Source: Desulfuromonadales bacterium (GTDB lineage: Bacteria > Desulfobacterota > Desulfuromonadia > Geobacterales > Pseudopelobacteraceae). Taken from it: a stretch of 64,000 nucleotides of DNA. Shown one piece after another: positions 41,534 to 50,241 of this stretch. The stretch spans positions 1-64,000 of the forward strand of contig DUZS01000001.1 of the NCBI GenBank assembly GCA_013349405.1. Reading direction: 5' to 3'. Made by a program: the position numbers and the translations under genes. Every line of letters begins with the position of its first letter. Within the stretch, counting starts at the first letter, position 1. The notes beneath the pieces were generated by a model, which was not told the origin of the DNA, searched no databases, and saw only the letters and a list, made by a program, of their open reading frames with translations.

Positions 41534-42147
41534 ACCGCGTTCCCCGGATCACCGGTATTGTCCTGGCCGCCGGCACCGGGAGCCGCATGGGACGGACAAA
41601 GCAGCTTCTCCCCTTCCGGGGGCAGGCGCTTCTCGAATGTGTTGTTGGCAATGCCCGTGCCTCAAGCCTTGATCGAATCATTGTTGTACTCGGCTTTCAG
41701 GCTGACGCAGTGGCGCAACTTTTTGCCGCGAATGACGTAACCGTAGTGGTGAATCCCGCGTACGAAAGCGGCCAGAGTACTTCTCTCAAAGCCGGCCTGC
41801 ACGCAGTCACCCAGGAAGCTGATGCCGTGCTTTTCTTGCTCGGAGATCAGCCGCTTGTCACCCCTGAGACAATTAACCGTATCATCAGTCACTATGAAAG
41901 GTTTCCGCACTGTCCCGTTGTGGTGCCCGTCTTTGAAGGGAGGCGGGGCAATCCGGCCCTCTTCAGTCGGGAAACCTTTGCCCGGATCGAAGCCCTGAGT
42001 GGCGATTGCGGTGCACGCTCTCTGTTTGCTGAATATGCCGGGAATATTCTCGAAGTTACCGTTAATGATCGGTCAATTCACATGGATATTGATACGGAAG
42101 AAGATTATCACAGACTACTGGAGCATGAAGATCATGCCGGGACCTGA
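41530..42147 (+). CDS. mocA: molybdenum cofactor cytidylyltransferase (MocA-like)
   Basis: 205 residues of the NTP-transferase-like fold: ITGIVLAAGTGSRMGRTKQLLPF at the N-terminus, IIVVLGFQADAV, VVVNPAYESGQSTSLKAGL, LLGDQPLVTPETI and GRRGNPALFSRE. MocA adds CMP to the molybdopterin cofactor, giving the MCD form used by xanthine dehydrogenase-family enzymes, including 4-hydroxybenzoyl-CoA reductase. Its GTG start at 41530 overlaps yqeC by four bases. MobA-type GMP transferase is less likely given the YqeC partner. Confidence 0.85.
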   Translation: MNRVPRITGIVLAAGTGSRMGRTKQLLPFRGQALLECVVGNARASSLDRIIVVLGFQADAVAQLFAANDVTVVVNPAYESGQSTSLKAGLHAVTQEADAVLFLLGDQPLVTPETINRIISHYERFPHCPVVVPVFEGRRGNPALFSRETFARIEALSGDCGARSLFAEYAGNILEVTVNDRSIHMDIDTEEDYHRLLEHEDHAGT

Positions 42148-42200
42148 TCGGCGTCAAGTCCCGCTTGAGCATCGGGAGCGGATGCGGTGAGATGGTCGTT

Positions 42201-43145
42201 TTATCTCGGTTCCAGAGCCTTTACCAGACCACGGATCATGCTGTTGTACGGAGTTGGTACGCCTGCCTGCTGACCGTACTCAACCACCTTGCCGTTGATG
42301 TAGTCGATCTCCGTCCGCCGCCCCGCCTCGATATCCTGAAGCATTGACGGTTTATGGTTCCCGGCTCCCTTGATATAGTTGATACAATACGGGTAGAAAT
42401 CGTAGCCGAGGGCAACCTCGTTGGCCCGTGCTACGGCAACCCCCTCTTTGATGAGGGCATCAACCAGATTAAAGAGGATCGGGTCGAGAATGAGCTCCAC
42501 CATTGTCCGCCCGGTTACGGCGCAGAGCGGGTTCATACTGGCATTCATGAGGGTCTTGCGCCACACCATGTTGATGATCTGATCGGTGTGATGCGTATTG
42601 AGCCCGCATTCGGTCAAGACACGGCAGATGCCGATGGCGGCGTCCCGTGATTGCGGGTCAAGCTCTTGCAGGTAATGGGGACGGTGGTGAAAGGCGATCC
42701 TGAAGTGCCCCGGACCGATCGGAACACAGCCAAGATTAACCACCGCGCGCATCACCGATTTCGCTCCGAGGTGTTGTGCCAGGATAAGTTCCGTATCGAT
42801 GCCGTTCTGCCAGCTGACAACGTAACGCCCGTCAGCGACAAAACTCTCCAGTGTCGATGCAATCAACGGCAGCGCCGTCGCTTTCACCGTAAGAATGATA
42901 ACATCCGGCGGGTCGTCGAGAAGGTCGTCAACATGGAGTGTTGTCCGGGCCACCCGGGCCTGCAGGGTGTCGGTCCCCTCGATAATGATGCCGGGGTCGA
43001 GCGCCGGTTCAAGCAGCGCCGGAATAACATCGCAGAGGGTGACATCATAGCCTCCCTTCGAGAGAAACGCAGCAACGATGCCGCCTACCGGGCCGGCTCC
43101 GATCACGGCAAACTTTTTTGGTTTGTACCCGCTTTCTTCATTCAT
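42201..43145 (-). CDS. ketopantoate reductase (PanE/ApbA)-like protein, copy 1
   Basis: 314 residues. The NADP-binding FAVIGAGPVGGIVAAFLSKGGYDVTLCD is at about 13-38, and the C-terminal domain holds VWRKTLMNASMNPLCAVTG with the Lys and Asn-Ser-type active-site residues. This is the PanE/ApbA fold, which reduces 2-oxo acids to 2-hydroxy acids. A second copy lies about 550 bases away on the same strand, each after a tandem-ACT gene, so ketopantoate is not necessarily the substrate. It is the last gene of the group. Confidence 0.85.
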   Translation of the reverse strand: MNEESGYKPKKFAVIGAGPVGGIVAAFLSKGGYDVTLCDVIPALLEPALDPGIIIEGTDTLQARVARTTLHVDDLLDDPPDVIILTVKATALPLIASTLESFVADGRYVVSWQNGIDTELILAQHLGAKSVMRAVVNLGCVPIGPGHFRIAFHHRPHYLQELDPQSRDAAIGICRVLTECGLNTHHTDQIINMVWRKTLMNASMNPLCAVTGRTMVELILDPILFNLVDALIKEGVAVARANEVALGYDFYPYCINYIKGAGNHKPSMLQDIEAGRRTEIDYINGKVVEYGQQAGVPTPYNSMIRGLVKALEPR

Positions 43146-43168
43146 CTGAGCCCCCCTCGCACGCCGGA

Positions 43169-43618
43169 CTATCTGACTGTGTCAACAATTCCGAAATCCC
43201 TGGCATCAAGCAGTTTGATGTTGTTTTCAAGCAGTATTTCAATGGCCCGGTCGTTGTCGCTGAAGCGGAATACCATTACCGCCTTGACGGACGAGCCTCC
43301 GGTCCCTGCCAGGGCATACATGTATTCGATGTTTACCTGCGATTCCTTGAACAGGTACAGTACCCTGGCCAGACTGCCGGGGACATCGTCAATCTCGACC
43401 GCAACGACATCGTCAACGCGGGCAGGAAGCTGTTTCTCCATGATTACCCGCCGCGCCAGCGCCACATCCGACACCAGAATGCGCAGCACCCCGAATTCAA
43501 AGGTATCACAGATGGAGAGCGACCTCAGGTTTATACCGGCAGCTCCGAGAGCATGCGTCGCCTCATAGAGGCGACCGGGAGAATTTTCAAGAAAAACGGA
43601 GAGTTGTTTCAGTTTCAT
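43169..43618 (-). CDS. tandem ACT-domain protein, copy 1
   Basis: 149 residues made of two ACT domains: MKLKQLSVFLENSPGRLYEATHALGAAGINLRSLSI and VVAVEIDDVPGSLARVLYLFKESQVNIEYMYAL segments. ACT domains bind amino acids or related small acids. The second domain begins near residue 70. Homologues are often found next to phenylacetate-CoA ligase or arylpyruvate oxidoreductase genes, though here the partner is a ketopantoate reductase-like gene 23 bases downstream. The ribosome-binding site is weak. Confidence 0.83.
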   Translation of the reverse strand: MKLKQLSVFLENSPGRLYEATHALGAAGINLRSLSICDTFEFGVLRILVSDVALARRVIMEKQLPARVDDVVAVEIDDVPGSLARVLYLFKESQVNIEYMYALAGTGGSSVKAVMVFRFSDNDRAIEILLENNIKLLDARDFGIVDTVR

Positions 43619-43630
43619 GGCAAACTCCAG

Positions 43631-43688
43631 ATCCCCTCCCCTTCAAGTACCCACTGGGCATGAAGGGAGGGCTAGGGTGGGGATGGGG
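43631..43688. repeat. GC-rich palindromic repeat between the two ACT/reductase pairs
   Basis: CCCCTCCCCTTCA...TGAAGGGAGGG, followed by CTAGGGTGGGGATGGGG, form an imperfect palindrome in the junction between the two duplicated gene pairs. Confidence 0.6.
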
Positions 43689-44627
43689 TCAGGTTTCCAG
43701 TGCCTTCACCAGGCTGCGCAGTGTTGTGTTGAACGGTGTCGGCATACCGACCCGGACACCATACTCGATAATTTTGCCGTTGATGAAGTCTATTTCGGTG
43801 CGACGGCCGGCTTCAATATCCTGAAGCATGGAGGGTTTGTGATGCCCCGCATTACGGATGTAGTTGATGGTGTCGGGATAGAAGTCGGGACCGAGAATGA
43901 ATTCGTTGGCGCGGGCCACTGAAACCCCCTCTTTGAGAAGCGAATCGACCAGGTTGAACAGGATCGGGTCGTTGATGACGTCAAACATGGTCTTGCCGGT
44001 CACGGCGCAGATCGGATTCATGCTGGAGTTGTTGACCGCCTTGCTCCAGACCATGTTGCGAATCTGATCAGTGTGGTGAGTATCGAGTCCGCACGCGGTA
44101 AGAGCAGCGCAGATGCCGACAGCAGCCTCCCGGGAGTCGGGATGGAGTTCCTGGAGATAGTGCGGGCGCTGGTGGAAGGCCATATGAGTGTGGCCCGGTT
44201 TCAGCAGGGTGCAGCCGTAGTTGACGACTGCCCGCATGACCGACCGGGCACCGAGCGTAGTGGCAAGAACCCGCTCGGTATCGATGCCGTTCTGCCAGCT
44301 GACGACATAGCGCCCCTCACCGGTAAAGCCTTCGAGAGCGGAGGCGATCAACGGCAGTGCCGTCGCTTTTACCGTAACGATAATAACATCGGGTGGATCA
44401 TTGGCGAGATCATCGACCCGGGTCGTTATCCGGGATACTCCGGCTTGAAAATTATCACTGCCCTCCAGAACAATGCCAGGCTCCAGAGCCGGTTCGAGGA
44501 GGGACGGGACAACATCGCAAAGGGTAACGTCATACCCCCCCCTGGCAAGGAAAGCTGCCACGACACAACCGACCGGTCCGGCGCCGACAACGGCAAACTT
44601 CCTCGGCTTAAAGCTGTTTTTCTTCAT
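43689..44627 (-). CDS. ketopantoate reductase (PanE/ApbA)-like protein, copy 2
   Basis: 312 residues, closely similar to the copy at 42201-43145 along its whole length: FAVVGAGPVGCVVAAFLARGGYDVTLCDVVPSLLEPALEPG at the N-terminus and VWSKAVNNSSMNPICAVTG in the C-terminal domain. The main active-site positions agree. It follows the ACT copy 2 gene by 12 bases and is followed by the palindromic repeat and ACT copy 1. The pair is clearly a tandem duplication; the divergence suggests different substrates or long separation. Confidence 0.86.
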   Translation of the reverse strand: MKKNSFKPRKFAVVGAGPVGCVVAAFLARGGYDVTLCDVVPSLLEPALEPGIVLEGSDNFQAGVSRITTRVDDLANDPPDVIIVTVKATALPLIASALEGFTGEGRYVVSWQNGIDTERVLATTLGARSVMRAVVNYGCTLLKPGHTHMAFHQRPHYLQELHPDSREAAVGICAALTACGLDTHHTDQIRNMVWSKAVNNSSMNPICAVTGKTMFDVINDPILFNLVDSLLKEGVSVARANEFILGPDFYPDTINYIRNAGHHKPSMLQDIEAGRRTEIDFINGKIIEYGVRVGMPTPFNTTLRSLVKALET

Positions 44628-44639
44628 GGATGACCCTCT

Positions 44640-45086
44640 CTACGGCTGGGTTTCCAGAATGCCGAATGCTGCGGCATCAAGAAGCTGTACGCCGTTTTTC
44701 TGCATGATCTCGATCGCCAGGTCATTGTCGTTGAAGCGAAACACCATTACGGCTTTTCCCTGTGTGGCTCCGGCCACGGCGTACATATATTCTACATTCA
44801 CCTTTGTTCCGAGAAACAGCCTGAGGATACGGGAAAGACTCCCGGGGCTGTCTTCAATTTCGGCGGCAATGACGTCGTCAACCCGGGCGGGGAAAAATTT
44901 GTCCATGATGACGCCTCGAGCCTTGGCCAGATCCGAAACAAGGATTCTCAGCACACCGAAATCGTGGGAAGTGTCAGAAATGCAGTGTGCCCTCAGATTG
45001 ATACCGGCAGCTCCAAGAGCCTCGGTAACTTCACAGAGGCGCCCCGGTGCATTTTCGAGAAAGATGGACAGCTGTTTGAGCTTCAT
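44640..45086 (-). CDS. tandem ACT-domain protein, copy 2
   Basis: 148 residues from the ATG at 45086 (CGGAGG upstream). It is similar to copy 1 throughout: MKLKQLSIFLENAPGRLCEVTEALGAAGINLRAHCI, then VIAAEIEDSPGSLSRILRLFLGTKVNVEYMYAV. It is the first gene of the duplicated group and carries the only good ribosome-binding site of the two ACT genes. The likely role is sensing of an amino or aryl acid. Confidence 0.84.
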   Translation of the reverse strand: MKLKQLSIFLENAPGRLCEVTEALGAAGINLRAHCISDTSHDFGVLRILVSDLAKARGVIMDKFFPARVDDVIAAEIEDSPGSLSRILRLFLGTKVNVEYMYAVAGATQGKAVMVFRFNDNDLAIEIMQKNGVQLLDAAAFGILETQP

Positions 45087-45240
45087 ACGAACCTCCGTGA
45101 ATACAAATAACAAAAACTATTGGCGCAAACAAGTACCGCAATACCGATTAAAATGTCAAGGGGAAAAGACAGGTCCCGGGGTGGTGGGCATCTCACGCTC
45201 TATAAATTGCTGTTATTGAAAATAAATGAGAATATTCATT

Positions 45241-46092
45241 TCAGGCAGCCAATCTGAGCGCCTCTGATGACAGAATTATTCGATCATCCTCTAGAATAAC
45301 GGCATGAGCGTTATGATCGATAATTTCGAACAGTTTCAAGTACTTCTCCACTTCCGCTGATGTAGTCGTTTTTCGGCCGTAGAACTTGCCTGACTGCGGA
45401 AAAACATCTGTTACCACCAGATCATCATAAATACCGAAGTCAAAGGAGCTGTTAATATCGCGACCGGTGATGCCGCTGGTCAGAGGAAGTTCGCTGCGGA
45501 ATGCAACCCGGACGTCTATGCCGTCCCGGTACTGGGCCAGCAGGATCTTTTGAACATCTGGATCGTCCATTTCATCGTGACTGATGACAAAAACCCGGGT
45601 GATGGTCACTCCCCGTTCCAAAGCCCGCACGTTGGACTGATAGAAGTTCATCAAAGCCCCGCGGGTAAGCCAACCCGGGGAAAGAGGATCCACTGCTTTC
45701 AGGCTGTGCAGCGAAGCATCAGTACATTTACCGCCTTCCAGATAGTATTCGGTTTCATCGAGAGGAATATAACCCTGCTGGAGCAGGAGAATGATTCTCT
45801 TGATACCGCTCAAAATCTCCTGGGCCTTGACCTGGCATTCAGGATCGTTTATCTGGGCAACGGCAAAGGTTATTTCATGTGCCTGGTTATACTGACTGGT
45901 CAGCTGGGTGCGGGTGGTCTCCATCTCTTCACGGAGCAGATAGGTTGCCAGGGAGAGGAGCAGCCCGATGCCGAAGATACTATAGGCCGCTTCCGGATTT
46001 TTGAGCACCAAATGAAAGAAGATGGCCAGCCCTGAGCCGGTGAGAAACTCTATGAATACTGCCATGTGCCTGATCTTTTTGCTTAATTTCAC
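45241..46092 (-). CDS. membrane protein with two N-terminal helices and a C-terminal PLD-like/DUF domain, riboswitch-controlled
   Basis: 283 residues. The GTG start at 46092 has GGAGGT 6 bases upstream. Two hydrophobic segments (about 10-32 and 38-50) anchor it in the membrane. A coiled-coil-like region follows (about 53-70), then a soluble domain (about 85-280) with ALMNFYQSNVRALERGVTITRVFVIS, a pattern seen in phospholipase D-like sensor folds, but without an HKD motif, so it is unlikely to be a lipase. It is preceded by a GEMM riboswitch and terminator, so its expression follows a cyclic dinucleotide. No function is known. Confidence 0.6.
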   Translation of the reverse strand: MKLSKKIRHMAVFIEFLTGSGLAIFFHLVLKNPEAAYSIFGIGLLLSLATYLLREEMETTRTQLTSQYNQAHEITFAVAQINDPECQVKAQEILSGIKRIILLLQQGYIPLDETEYYLEGGKCTDASLHSLKAVDPLSPGWLTRGALMNFYQSNVRALERGVTITRVFVISHDEMDDPDVQKILLAQYRDGIDVRVAFRSELPLTSGITGRDINSSFDFGIYDDLVVTDVFPQSGKFYGRKTTTSAEVEKYLKLFEIIDHNAHAVILEDDRIILSSEALRLAA

Positions 46093-46132
46093 TACATACC
46101 TCCGAGTGTGCGCTACGGCTTTTTTAGAGAAG

Positions 46133-46188
46133 CAATAAAAAAGCCGGATCGCGGGCTATCGAGTAATTGATAGTTCGGCGACCCGGCT
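46133..46188 (-). terminator. intrinsic terminator overlapping the GEMM aptamer
   Basis: On the minus strand GCCGGGTCGC and GCGATCCGGC form a ten-base stem with one G-U pair, with an inner CTATC/GATAG helix, followed by TTTTTTATT. The 5' strand of this stem is also the 3' part of the aptamer, so ligand binding and termination exclude each other. Confidence 0.8.
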
Positions 46189-46254
46189 GTCTCATTGAGA
46201 TCCTTGGCTTTCCGTCGCATCCTCGCGGATGGTTTAGTAGTATCGCTATCACAA
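46160..46254 (-). promoter_or_regulatory. GEMM-I (c-di-GMP / cGAMP class) riboswitch
   Basis: The minus strand reads GATAGCGATA, then AAACCATCCGCGAGGATGCGACGG split as a P2 hairpin (CATCC-GCGA-GGATG with a GNRA-type loop), GGAAAGCC, GGATCTC...GAGAC, and AGCCGGGTCGCCGAACTATC. The P1 arms GATAG-CGA and TCG-CCGAA-CTATC pair. The GNRA tetraloop, the AAAGCC and the AGCCGG...CGCC receptor and P3 strands match GEMM-I. Whether it binds c-di-GMP or 3',3'-cGAMP cannot be read by eye. It is about 70 bases upstream of the membrane-protein gene. Confidence 0.82.
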
Positions 46255-46364
46255 GAAGGTTACTTGCGTGACGGGACCATACTCTTTCGCACCATGTCTG
46301 TCAAGGTAAAGATGGCATAATGAGTTGTAAATAGCTTAAATGATTACATTTTATTAACTGCGAA

Positions 46365-47897
46365 TCACACGAGTGAAGATCGGGAAAAATGAGCTTCCAG
46401 CTCTGCTGCCAGGGCATCAAGAGTGTGCTCAGCCGGTTCGATGTCAACCTTCAGACCCAGTTCGCGGCAGCTTTTTGATGTGATCGGACCGATTGAGGCA
46501 ACGACAACTCCTTTCAGCATGTCCAGCATCAGCTCTTCTCCCAGCATGGCTGCCAGGTTCAGTACTGTTGATGACGATGTGAAGGTAATACAATCTACGG
46601 AGCGTTTTTCCAGAGCAAAAAGTGTTTCGGGAGGAAGCCGCTCCGGAAAAACGTTGCGATACGCGACCGGGCTGTCCACATGCGCTCCGAGCCGTTGCAA
46701 TTCGCGTGGGATAATATCACGAGCTTTATCAGCGCGCGGGTACAGTACCCGGCTATTGTGCAGATCAAGCCGGGAAAACTCTTCAACAACCCCTTCAGCT
46801 TTGTAGTCAGTTGGTACCAGATCCGGCTTTATACCAAAAAGGCGAATTTCATCAGCCGTTTTCGGCCCGACTGCACAGATCCTGCACGCCGCCAGGGCTC
46901 TTGCGTCCAGCCCAAGCGTTGCCAAGCGCTGGAAGAAGTAGCGCACCGCATTGCCAGATGTCAGCACCAGCCAGTCATACCCGGACAGGTCGCGGAGGGC
47001 AAGGTCAAGCAGCTGCCAGCTTTCCGGTTCCACCAGGCGGATGGTCGGACATTCAAGCACCGTGGCTCCGCGAGCAGACAGCATGACAGAAAACTCACCG
47101 GCCTGATCAGCTGCCCTGGTGACGATAATCTTTTTCCCGCAGAGAGGACGCGTGTCAAACCACTGCAGCGTATCGCGCAACGCTACAACTTCTCCAACAA
47201 TGGTAACCGCAGGGGGCTTGAAGCCGCACTCTTCTGCCCGGTCGGCGATATCGGCCAAAGTGCCGACCAGAATCTGCTGGCAGGGGGTTGTTGCCCAACG
47301 GATAAGGGCTACCGGAGTTTGCAGGGATCTGCCATGATCCACCATCCGCTGCATGTTGCGGCGCAATGTGGTAACCCCCATATAAAACACGACCGTCCCT
47401 CCACCTAACGAGAGGCGGTCCCAGTCGATGTTCGATTCATCCTTGTCTTTCCCCTCCTGGCCGGTGACAAACGCGACTGAGGCCGTGATATCCCGATGAG
47501 TAAGCGGGATACCCGCGTAAGCTGAAGCTCCGACGGCAGCTGTGACACCGGGAACAACCTCAAAAGGGATACCGGCAGTGCGCAGCGCCTCGCACTCTTC
47601 ACCGCCACGGCCAAAGACGAAAGGATCGCCCCCCTTGAGGCGAACAACAATTTTGCCCTCTTTTCCTTTTTCAACGAGAACAGCGTTTATCTCGTCCTGA
47701 CACTGGTTGTGGCGTCCGCCTATCTTGCCGGCATAAATACGCTCGGCGCTCTCAGGAGCGTGGTTCAGCAGCTGTTCATTCGCCAGATAGTCATAAACGA
47801 CGACGTCAGCGCTTTTTAAACACTCAACGCCGCGCAGCGTAATCAGTGACGGGTCACCCGGACCGGCGCCAACAAGATAAACAATGCCGTTACTCAC
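46365..47897 (-). CDS. cobA-hemD: uroporphyrinogen-III methyltransferase/synthase fusion
   Basis: 510 residues. Residues 1-245 are the SUMT (CobA-type) domain with [17 protein letters not shown] and [18 protein letters not shown]. Residues about 250-505 are uroporphyrinogen-III synthase (HemD) with [14 protein letters not shown] and [14 protein letters not shown]. One protein thus closes the ring to uroporphyrinogen III and methylates it to precorrin-2, linking haem and sirohaem/B12 branches. The fusion is known in Geobacter-type bacteria and clostridia. It overlaps hemC by eight bases, at the end of the haem operon. Confidence 0.95.
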   Translation of the reverse strand: MSNGIVYLVGAGPGDPSLITLRGVECLKSADVVVYDYLANEQLLNHAPESAERIYAGKIGGRHNQCQDEINAVLVEKGKEGKIVVRLKGGDPFVFGRGGEECEALRTAGIPFEVVPGVTAAVGASAYAGIPLTHRDITASVAFVTGQEGKDKDESNIDWDRLSLGGGTVVFYMGVTTLRRNMQRMVDHGRSLQTPVALIRWATTPCQQILVGTLADIADRAEECGFKPPAVTIVGEVVALRDTLQWFDTRPLCGKKIIVTRAADQAGEFSVMLSARGATVLECPTIRLVEPESWQLLDLALRDLSGYDWLVLTSGNAVRYFFQRLATLGLDARALAACRICAVGPKTADEIRLFGIKPDLVPTDYKAEGVVEEFSRLDLHNSRVLYPRADKARDIIPRELQRLGAHVDSPVAYRNVFPERLPPETLFALEKRSVDCITFTSSSTVLNLAAMLGEELMLDMLKGVVVASIGPITSKSCRELGLKVDIEPAEHTLDALAAELEAHFSRSSLV

Positions 47898-48828
47898 CTA
47901 TCGACCTCTGATAGACTTCTTCCAGTATTGCCTTACCGCCTTCGGCAAGTAACTGATCCGCAAGGCGTATCCCTAATTGCTCACTGTCAGTCACCGCTCC
48001 GCTGATTTCACCGCGAACGGAGCGCTGACCATCGACGGCTGCGATAAATCCGACCAGGCGCAACTGGCCGCCACTGACCGTCCCGTGGGCCGCAATCGGC
48101 ACCTGGCAGCCACCCTCGCACCGTTTGAGCAGGGCACGTTCGGCGCGGACAGCATGGCTGGTGTCGGCATGATTAAAAAAAGCGATTGTTTCGGTTATGA
48201 CCGGATCGGCAAGACGACATTCGATGCCCAAAGCACCCTGACCGATGGCCGGAATGGAGAGGTCTACATCGAGATATTCCCCGACACAGTCGGTGAAGCC
48301 GAGGCGTTTCAGCCCTGCGGCAGCCAGAATGACCGCATCCAGGTTATCTTCAGTAAGTTTTCTGATGCGGGTTTCTACATTGCCGCGAATGATACACATC
48401 TGCAGATCCGGGCGTACCTTGAGGAGCTGGGCCTGACGGCGCAGGGCGCTGGTGCCGATACGGGCCCCCTGCGGCAGGTCGGCAAACTTCATGTTGCGTG
48501 ATATGACAGCATCACGCGGGTCTTCGCGTTCGGTAATGCAGTACAGACCCAGCCCTTCCGGAAAGTCGGTCGGCACGTCTTTCATGCTATGCACAGCGAT
48601 GTCGATCTCATCGCGCAGCATCGCCTCTTCGATCTCCTTAACGAACAGCCCCTTTCCCCCGACCTGTGCCAGAGGAACATCGAGGATTTTGTCTCCAATT
48701 GTCTTGATCTTGGTCAGTGTGACTTCCATGCCGGGATAGCGTTTTTCCAGCTCGGACTTTACCCAGTTGGCCTGCCAGAGGGCCAGTTGGCTGGCGCGGG
48801 TGCCTATTCTCAGTTTCTTCGGGGGCAT
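47890..48828 (-). CDS. hemC: hydroxymethylbilane synthase
   Basis: 312 residues from the ATG at 48828, which has GGAGAA upstream (an ATG 12 bases further out is less likely). The family motifs are complete: RIGTRASQLALWQA, the VHSMKDVPTDFPEGL segment with the active Asp, and CEGGCQVPIAAHG, whose cysteine holds the dipyrromethane cofactor. It joins four porphobilinogen units to hydroxymethylbilane. It lies between hemA and cobA-hemD. Confidence 0.96.
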   Translation of the reverse strand: MPPKKLRIGTRASQLALWQANWVKSELEKRYPGMEVTLTKIKTIGDKILDVPLAQVGGKGLFVKEIEEAMLRDEIDIAVHSMKDVPTDFPEGLGLYCITEREDPRDAVISRNMKFADLPQGARIGTSALRRQAQLLKVRPDLQMCIIRGNVETRIRKLTEDNLDAVILAAAGLKRLGFTDCVGEYLDVDLSIPAIGQGALGIECRLADPVITETIAFFNHADTSHAVRAERALLKRCEGGCQVPIAAHGTVSGGQLRLVGFIAAVDGQRSVRGEISGAVTDSEQLGIRLADQLLAEGGKAILEEVYQRSIGE

Positions 48829-48873
48829 ACAGTTCTCCATTTCTTATAGTGAGTAGACAGCTTTCCAGAATCG

Positions 48874-50175
48874 TTACTCTTCCAGTTCCAGCTCTTCATC
48901 GTCTCTTCGCAGTGCTTCCAGCCCGAACAGTTGACGCAGTGCATCGACATACAGATCAACCCGGCCTCCTTGACCGGCCTGCTTAAGAACAGACGTAGGG
49001 GCATGAAGGAGCTTGTTCATCATAGCAAGAGTGAGCGCTTCCAGACGCTTTTCAGCATCGGGTGGCAAGTCTTTCCACCCGGAGATGGTCTTTTCAAGTT
49101 CAGACCGGCGAATATCGTCAAAGCGGTTCCGCAGCGCCACAATGGTGGGCGTAACCTCCAGTGTTGACAGCCATTTGTGAAACTGACCGATCTCCTGGTC
49201 GATAATCTCTTCGGCTTTTTCAGCTTCCAGACTGCGCTGGGCAAGATTAGCCTGAACGATTTCCTGAAGGTGGTCGACGGTAAACAGGTAGGCATTCTCA
49301 ACGTCGTCAACCTTGGGGTCGATATCGCGAGGCACGGCAATATCAATGAAAAAAATCGGCTTGAAGCGGCGGCGCTTGACGACCTCTTCGGCGTCCTTCG
49401 GCCCGATGATGCAGTGCGGCGCGCCGGTGGAAGAGAGCACAATATCAGCACGGTGGAGATGCTCCAGAAATGACTCGAAAGGGACCGCCTCACCGCCGAA
49501 CTCATCCGCCAGGCGTTCAGCGCGATCAAAGGTACGGTTGGTGACCATTACCCTTTTTGCGCCACTGTTAATAAAGTGCTTGGCAGCAAGTTCACACATT
49601 TCACCGGCGCCGATCAGCATGACGGTCTTGTCCGACAGGTCCCCGAGAATTTTTTTGGCAAGCTCCACCGCGGCAAAGGCAACGGAGACGGCAGAAGAGG
49701 CAATTTTTGTTTCTGTGCGCACCCGTTTGGCAACGGAAAACGCTTTATGCAGAAAACGATTGAGAATTATCCCGGAAGATCTGAATTCAGCGGCATATCC
49801 GTACGATGTCTTGATCTGCCCCAGTATCTGCGGCTCGCCGACAACCATTGAATCAAGGCTGGATGCAACCCGGAACACATGGCGGATAGCATCTTCAGCA
49901 TGATAACTGTAGAGGTGCGGCTCAAGCTCTTCAAATTGCAGATGATGATATTCGGCCATAAACCGTTTGATGCGTGCAATGCCTCCGGCAATGTCCCGGG
50001 TTGTGGCATAGATTTCGACCCGGTTACAGGTAGAGACGATCACCCCTTCGATGATGCCGTCAAGCGAGACCAATTCAGCGAGAGGCTTTTCAATCTGGTT
50101 GGGTGAGAACGCTACTTTTTCGCGAATCTTGACGGTAGCAGTTTTATGAGAGAGGCCGACTACGATAATATTCAT
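48874..50175 (-). CDS. hemA: glutamyl-tRNA reductase
   Basis: 433 residues. The start at 50175 gives [15 protein letters not shown]; an in-frame TTG directly upstream is the alternative. The catalytic Cys50 lies in STCNRVEIY. Next come the NADPH domain with [17 protein letters not shown] and the C-terminal dimerisation helices. The enzyme makes glutamate-1-semialdehyde, the first committed step of tetrapyrrole synthesis by the C5 route. The operon places it after the ccsA-like gene. Confidence 0.96.
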   Translation of the reverse strand: MNIIVVGLSHKTATVKIREKVAFSPNQIEKPLAELVSLDGIIEGVIVSTCNRVEIYATTRDIAGGIARIKRFMAEYHHLQFEELEPHLYSYHAEDAIRHVFRVASSLDSMVVGEPQILGQIKTSYGYAAEFRSSGIILNRFLHKAFSVAKRVRTETKIASSAVSVAFAAVELAKKILGDLSDKTVMLIGAGEMCELAAKHFINSGAKRVMVTNRTFDRAERLADEFGGEAVPFESFLEHLHRADIVLSSTGAPHCIIGPKDAEEVVKRRRFKPIFFIDIAVPRDIDPKVDDVENAYLFTVDHLQEIVQANLAQRSLEAEKAEEIIDQEIGQFHKWLSTLEVTPTIVALRNRFDDIRRSELEKTISGWKDLPPDAEKRLEALTLAMMNKLLHAPTSVLKQAGQGGRVDLYVDALRQLFGLEALRRDDEELELEE

Positions 50176-50241
50176 CAATGATTCCGTTTCAATTGGTTAA
50201 AAAATAACTAATGCATACTGTCGGCGCAGGGCAATGAGTCT

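Noticed and set aside
46365-47897. Chimeric assembly joining cobA and hemD
   Set aside because: This fusion is known in related bacteria and sits in the expected haem operon.
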